From Xenorhabdus yunnanensis (GTDB lineage: Bacteria; Pseudomonadota; Gammaproteobacteria; Enterobacterales; Enterobacteriaceae), in NCBI RefSeq assembly GCF_028598805.1, contig NZ_JAQRFI010000014.1, forward strand, positions 30,077-94,076: DNA of 64,000 nucleotides, read 5' to 3'. A program made the position numbers and the translations under genes. A model generated the notes under the pieces. That model saw only the letters and a list, made by a program, of their open reading frames with translations, was not told where the DNA came from and searched no databases. Shown one piece after another: positions 59,705 to 64,000 of the stretch; the stretch's first letter is position 1; every line of letters starts with the position of its first letter.

Positions 59705-59872
59705 CTAATCCGCAATTATCCATTCGCCTTTAGGCCACGGACGATTTAATACATTTGCTAGTGTAGAAGAACTCAATCCTGCTTCACGGGAAACAGCCGC
59801 CAAGGTCGTACCACGCTTACGTAATGCAGCAATTATATCGGCCTGATGCCAATCATTTTTAACATTATTCAT
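59705..59872 (-). CDS. Ner-like HTH regulator, truncated
   Basis: 55 residues from ATG 59872: DWHQADIIAALRKRGTTLAA, VSREAGLSSSTLANVLNRPW, PKGEWIIAD. It matches the Ner/Nlp/SfsB helix-turn-helix family; those proteins continue through IAxALG to WPSRY, here cut after WIIAD. The end lies 43 bp from the IS1 remnant, so loss by insertion and deletion is likely. Confidence 0.7.
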   Translation of the reverse strand: MNNVKNDWHQADIIAALRKRGTTLAAVSREAGLSSSTLANVLNRPWPKGEWIIAD

Positions 59873-60114
59873 TCCTGCTACCCCTTCCATTAATTAATAT
59901 TGATGGTGGCGATTCAGACAGGGTTCGCGGACCGGGTAACTATGACCGGCGAGGCCGAAGCTTCCCCTGCCTGAACCACCATTGAAAAGGCGATAGCAGA
60001 CACACTGATAGAAACTTCCTACCAGTGGATCGTCCTATACAAGGCTGCGAAACCCTGACCATTAGATAATGAAATGGTTCCCCTCACCCTGACAGCAGTA
60101 TATTAACAGGGTGA

Positions 60115-60966
60115 TTATCTTATTAAGAGGCCATCACCATGCCCCAAATCCATTGAAACCAGTGCACGTGCTTCCTGACGGCTAAAACCATTCTGTTGGT
60201 AAAAACTTAGTGCATCCTGCGTCCACGCATAGCGCAAACTATGAGGAGAGTGGCAACCTGTTAAACCAACTCTTGTGGTATGTGTCCGCCAGTAGTTCAT
60301 GGCCTGCCGGAGATCGGGTTTATCAATCAACCTGCCGCCACGTTGTTCTACAATAGCAATTGCCTGCTCGACAGCTTCTTTCACTGCTGCAACATCCAGT
60401 ACACGGGTTTGTCGTGGTCGGCCGCCTTTTGTACCGAAAACAACATACAGTTTCGGTTCTGGTTGGTCTAACTGTTTTCGCCAGCTTTTCAGTGAAGCAC
60501 TGCATTGCACCGCTTCCTGAAAACGTAATCCGAGCAAACGGGCAAGTTTCAATGTGACGGCAAATCCGGCATCACGTTCAAGCGCCTTCTGATAAACAAC
60601 CTGAAACGTGGCATCAGAGATCGCCTGCTTCGTTCCGGTGCGGTTGGTTTCGCTCAATCCCAATGCCTGATTACTCAAACGCGGCGAGGTTTCCAGTTTT
60701 TCTCTGCCTGCCATGCGGAAAATATTACGCAACGCAGCCATTTCATTTTGCACTGTTCGTTTAGTAATACCCTGAGATAAACGGGCATCAACGTAATGCT
60801 CTACATGTTTGGCTTTCAAATGGCTGAGACTTTTCACCTGAATATTCAGACTCAATAACAAAGCGCCCAGTCGTCCTGCGATCCGAATACGATCATGGCA
60901 AGTCTTATGACTGCCGCCACCCTGACAGGCAAAAAATTTTAATTCCTTAATCAATCGGCTCATCTG
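60115..60966 (-). pseudogene. Truncated tyrosine integrase
   Basis: 283 residues from ATG 60966 (AGGAAG upstream). The catalytic Arg (LLGLRFQEAVQ) and His-x-x-Arg (HSLRYAW) are present, as is the GHGDG motif. The frame stops at GHGDGLLIR, so the region with the nucleophilic Tyr is missing. It is an integrase of an integrative element or prophage, probably inactive. Downstream (left) is the truncated Ner-like gene. Confidence 0.8.
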
Positions 60967-60998
60967 TTTCTTCCTACTAATACCTAACAACATGCAAT

Positions 60999-61088
60999 CT
61001 TGCGATCTCTGGCGCGCGATAGTGTGGACAAAATAGGAAATACCTGCTTTGTCCTTGACGGATATCTGTGCGCCAGAGTGAACGCAAG
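60999..61088. other. Nested inverted repeat upstream of the integrase
   Basis: Outer arms CTTGCGATCTCTGGCGC (60999-61015) and GCGCCAGAGTGAACGCAAG (61070-61088), inner arms GGACAAA (61026-61032) and TTTGTCC (61048-61054). It could form a long cruciform or structured RNA. Confidence 0.6.
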
Positions 61089-62061
61089 TTGAGGTATTGC
61101 GGGGTATCGGTTAAGTACGCGGTACTGCCGCCTGTATGAGCAGGTCATCCCCACTGGCATAAATCCAGCCTCGATATCGTCAAGTTCTCCTTTTTCAATC
61201 TATAAATGCAGTGTCAGATTCACTGTGTGGTTAAGCAGGTGTGAGCCTGTAATGGTTGCGTCGTTCTTTGGCTATGGCGTCACTTTCAGCGGTAAACCAG
61301 CAAAAAGTGACGCCTTGAATTCAGCAAACGGTCAGTAAAAGTAGTGCAGCGTTGAAATGCCAGCAGGAACAGCAAAACGCCGCAGGATTCAGTGTCAAAC
61401 GGTAGCAATGAGTTAACTGTTTAGATGTAGAAAAACAGTCCGCTGAATATTTCAAACAGAAATAGTAGAAGTATGGATGGGATGAGCAAAAAGCCATCCT
61501 ATTATTCATTGAAGATAAAGAAAAATATGATTTATGTTGATTTGGAAAGTAAGTACATGATCCAACGTTCAATACACTTCGATGACAATATAAAAACACC
61601 CTTTTGAGATATTTTTTAGCTTAAAAAACTTTCATCGTCAGGCAAGGGGTTTATGTCCAACGATATCTGCTTCCAAAAGTGTGCAGATGTACCGCAATTC
61701 TTGCTCTCCCTTTCAGGCTACGGGAGTTTTATTTCGCCGCTCAACGTTGATCCTTGCAGGCGATGGATCTTGATGTAAGCAAGATACTAGCGGCTGTGGT
61801 AGGCAGGGGCAACTGTTTATGTGCGGATTAATCAAATCGACATTCCACACCACATTAGTAATCTATTGTTTAATTAAAAATTAATATTAGTATAAAATTC
61901 ATACAGCCCATTTAAAATTAATGTGTTACAGATATAGCTGCGGAATGTCGGATCAAGACCTAATCTGTTAATTCTAATTTCATGATGAATTCAACTCTGA
62001 TAAGTTACTCTAACTTATTAATTTTTTTATTTTTTTGAATAATTAATTTTTCATTGCGAGG
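61089..62061. other. Non-coding or decayed region, no supported gene
   Basis: 973 bp between the nested repeat and the terminator of the 62110 gene. Short plus-strand peptides (about 61252-61330, and VEKQSAEYFKQK near 61430, broken by stops) look like gene remnants but I cannot assign them. Confidence 0.4.
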
Positions 62062-62102
62062 AATTAGGCTAACCAGAGTTTTTAAATCTGATTAGCCTAA
62101 TT
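62062..62102 (-). terminator. Hairpin after the membrane protein gene
   Basis: AATTAGGCTAACCAGA (62062-62077) pairs with TCTGATTAGCCTAATT (62087-62102) with one mismatch. The T-run is weak. Confidence 0.7.
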
Positions 62103-62109
62103 AAATTAA

Positions 62110-63087
62110 TTATCTTGAGATAACTACTTTACCATTAATAATGGATAAATAAGGATTGTAAGTAGTATCTTCTTTACTTTCTTTATTGTGGAAAATGATA
62201 GGAGAAGAACCTAATACACCACCTTCCAGACGGAATAAGCGGCCATTTTTATAACTAACTAGTTTATATTTTTCCCAGTTAGGTTCTTTAATAAAAGAAT
62301 TATCACTTATATTTTCTTCAAAATCCATGGAATCAAAAAATATTTTAGCACTACTATTATCTGCCATAGCCCATTCTTCCCATGCTGGCTGGCTCATTTT
62401 CCATACCTTATCCAAATCACGATGTGAAAAAGCATTACTAATTTCCTGATAAAAGGCTTTTATGGCAGGTAAATCATTCTCGCTGACAGGCTGAGATTTT
62501 GTCCACATCCAATTTGGTAAACTATTTACTGAAAACGTTTTTTGAGCAGCAAATAAGTTTTTTTCTCCTTTCTTTGTTGAAATATTTGCGTAATCAAATT
62601 TTTCATTTGGGTTTATTGAATTTTTAGTTATTACGTTTCCATGTTCATCTACAGTTAACTTTATATTACTGATGATTTCTCCTTGTTCATCATGAGAAGA
62701 AACTTTTCTTATTGTTGCTTCACACCATGATTCTGGATGAAATTTCTCTGAATCTCTGTCAAATGATTTGCGCCCCATTAGTAATTTTACTGTATTAGAA
62801 CCATTTTCTAAAAAAGAAGATATATTATAGCCACTAGATGCTGTTCCTGTTCGTGAAGAGGTATTCTCTAACATTATTATTTCGTTTATTTTTAGAACGC
62901 ATAGACTACGATGTGTATTAAATGAGACTAGATATTTATGTTCCATAGTTGATTTCCCTGATGCAGTTTTTATTATAATAAGTAATGTAAGAAATAATAA
63001 GCTACCCCAAAGATATCCTGTAAGTGGATTTTTCTTTTGGCAGTGGTTCTTGAAATATCCAGTCTTTTTCAATAGGTTTATCTTCAT
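62110..63087 (-). CDS. Membrane-anchored protein, candidate T6SS immunity or accessory
   Basis: 325 residues: one transmembrane segment (about 26-42, YLWGSLLFLTLLIIIKTA), then a long soluble part with no family I recognise (LPNWMWTKSQPVSENDLPAI, AFSHRDLDKVWKMSQPAWEE). It overlaps the T6SS effector remnant by 86 bp and follows it on the same strand, as immunity genes often do. The function is inferred from position only. Confidence 0.5.
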   Translation of the reverse strand: MKINLLKKTGYFKNHCQKKNPLTGYLWGSLLFLTLLIIIKTASGKSTMEHKYLVSFNTHRSLCVLKINEIIMLENTSSRTGTASSGYNISSFLENGSNTVKLLMGRKSFDRDSEKFHPESWCEATIRKVSSHDEQGEIISNIKLTVDEHGNVITKNSINPNEKFDYANISTKKGEKNLFAAQKTFSVNSLPNWMWTKSQPVSENDLPAIKAFYQEISNAFSHRDLDKVWKMSQPAWEEWAMADNSSAKIFFDSMDFEENISDNSFIKEPNWEKYKLVSYKNGRLFRLEGGVLGSSPIIFHNKESKEDTTYNPYLSIINGKVVISR

Positions 63088-63400
63088 GTTTTAATTCTCC
63101 AGTATTTTCCAATTCATCGTCTTCACTTTTTTTTGTTTTGATACCCACTCCATATTTAACACTCGCTGATGCCTGAATGCCATCATGATAAAGTATTAAT
63201 TCCATACTTTTCTCTGTAGATTCTAATGCCACTAATACTTTGGCTGAAATTTGTGCCGAAGCATCAAAATAACCATTGACAGCATAATAACGGACACTAC
63301 CGCGAATATTCGTTTTGGCTCTGATACCAAACCCAGTTTCTAATACGGTATCTTTTTTAAAAGACCACTCTCCTTTATCATCAGATTCCCAACCAAACAT
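63002..63400 (-). pseudogene. C-terminal remnant of a T6SS effector-like protein
   Basis: 132 residues without a natural beginning: GFGIRAKTNIRGSVRYYAVN, GYFDASAQISAKVLVALEST and LILYHDGIQASASVKYGVGI resemble the C-terminal end of BTH_I2691-type (VasX-like) T6SS effectors, as I recall them. The ATG lies two bases after the 3' end of a tRNA-Arg fragment, so the upstream part was lost at an integration junction. Confidence 0.5.
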
Positions 63401-63402
63401 AA

Positions 63403-63442
63403 TGCCCCTACAGGATTCGAACCTGTGACCTACGGCTTAGAA
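63403..63442 (-). other. 3' half of tRNA-Arg, probable attachment site
   Basis: On the minus strand TTCTAAGCCGTAGGTCAC followed by AGGTTCGAATCCTGTAGG and GGCA is the anticodon loop, T-arm and acceptor end of a tRNA with TCT anticodon. The 5' arm does not pair, so the tRNA is incomplete. Half tRNAs are common at att sites of integrative elements. Confidence 0.75.
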
Positions 63443-63581
63443 GTGAGTAGAGTCACCACCTAAATCAATCAATTACCGCATTTACTGGCGCTCACACGTC
63501 CCACCTTATCCAAAGTTACCTATTATTACCTTTGGTTGCTTTTCAATATCCGTCCCAAATCCGTCCCACTCATTCCACCCA

Positions 63582-63617
63582 CTAGCTCACCGACCACATC
63601 AATGGAATATCCGGCGC
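63582..63617 (-). pseudogene. Fragment of a tail-fibre assembly gene end
   Basis: On the minus strand it codes APDIPLMWSVS then stop, similar to the end of the Tfa gene at 63814 ([11 protein letters not shown]). It has no upstream frame and is a leftover tip. Confidence 0.55.
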
Positions 63618-63642
63618 AAAAAGGTGAGGGAAAGCGGGAAGC

Positions 63643-63675
63643 AAACTGCATGGCGTTTTGGCAAACAGTTTGCTG
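63643..63675. repeat. Hairpin in the prophage-end region
   Basis: GCAAACTG and CAGTTTGC are 8-bp inverted arms around 17 bases. No T-run follows. Confidence 0.4.
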
Positions 63676-63788
63676 ATTATATTGGTGGGGTAGTGAGGCC
63701 TTGCGCCCCTATTCAGTCTCAGTTAATTTCCCCTGCCTCACATTCCACACCGAATCTGCCGGCATCCGGACGCGGACGTCTAGGCGGG

Positions 63789-63810
63789 TAAAAGGGGCAC
63801 GAGGCCCCTA
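63789..63810 (-). terminator. Terminator of the tail-fibre assembly gene
   Basis: On the minus strand AGGGGC, CTCGT loop, GCCCCT, then TTTTAC. Confidence 0.75.
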
Positions 63811-63813
63811 TCA

Positions 63814-64000
63814 TTACTTCGGCTGCTCCGGCCATGGGATATCCGGTGCAGTAGAGCAATCCACCCGGTTGAGTAATACCCGGTATTTACGCCATGCGGT
63901 GAGTACGGATTTCTCTGTGTCGGTGGCGATACCTAAATCGGCGGCGTCCTGCAATGGCGCGATTCTATCTCTGGCCTCATTCATTAAATGCTGTTTCCGT
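63814..64000 (-). CDS. Tail-fibre assembly protein (Tfa), C-terminal part
   Basis: 61 residues in the window (start beyond 64000), ending [49 protein letters not shown] and [11 protein letters not shown] match the C-terminus of phage tail-fibre assembly chaperones. It indicates a prophage beyond the right edge. Confidence 0.85.
   Translation of the reverse strand, partial: RKQHLMNEARDRIAPLQDAADLGIATDTEKSVLTAWRKYRVLLNRVDCSTAPDIPWPEQPK

Noticed and set aside
61321..61599. 92-residue minus-strand ORF rich in Cys/Ser/Phe
   Set aside because: Composition and lack of start signal suggest a shadow; the plus strand carries a broken peptide remnant instead.

Overview
The window reads as a chromosome segment of an insect/nematode-associated enterobacterium of the Xenorhabdus/Photorhabdus type. 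This is an inference from gene content: catecholate siderophore NRPS, FimB/MrpI-like recombinase, Ter cluster, type I-E CRISPR with GTGTTCCCC repeats, enterobacterial gntRKU, ygfF, yqhA and yaiI. No species is claimed.

Layout. (1) 1-13996: two divergent arms of a catechol siderophore locus around a Fur-box promoter region (6835-6890). Leftward lie an esterase (Fes-like), an MbtH protein and a large NRPS that runs off the window. Rightward lie a TonB receptor and entC-entE-entB-entA-like genes. The NRPS has C-A-T-E-C order, so it should load one amino acid, epimerise it, and pass it to a second module outside the window. (2) 14114-14641: yqhA. (3) 14699-23775: tellurium/stress cluster. A leftward block holds a TerW-like regulator, an aldolase, StiP-PELOTA, a HAD phosphatase and PRTase-TRSP. 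A rightward block holds terZABCD. They diverge from a 516-bp control region with a perfect 13-bp inverted repeat and a 9-bp tandem repeat. (4) 24003-24886: FimB-like recombinase whose 3' end lies inside its own apparent invertible segment. (5) 25620-29147: SymE-like protein, YgfF reductase, DUF3761 protein, Bax-like glucosaminidase. (6) 29308-33050: PatA/PatB/Ape1-like peptidoglycan O-acetylation trio. (7) 33270-36464: gluconate genes gntU, gntK, gntR with two operators. (8) 36613-40985: cellobiose-type PTS operon with a GH4 6-phospho-beta-glucosidase and a LacI-type regulator. (9) 41228-53481: type I-E CRISPR-Cas: a 13-repeat array, an opposed leader with one repeat, cas3 to cas2, and an 8-repeat array. 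(10) 53633-58617: yaiI, a three-gene outer-membrane/lipoprotein operon, a MarR regulator. (11) 59040-64000: decayed mobile DNA: deleted IS1, truncated Ner-like regulator, truncated integrase, T6SS effector remnant with a possible immunity gene, the 3' half of a tRNA-Arg, and tail-fibre assembly gene ends.

Two patterns cut across the annotation. Short tandem duplications with a 15-bp unit recur in at least five places, most of them inside genes and always in frame. The putative invertible element is predicted to switch the C-terminus of its own recombinase between 226 and 203 residues.
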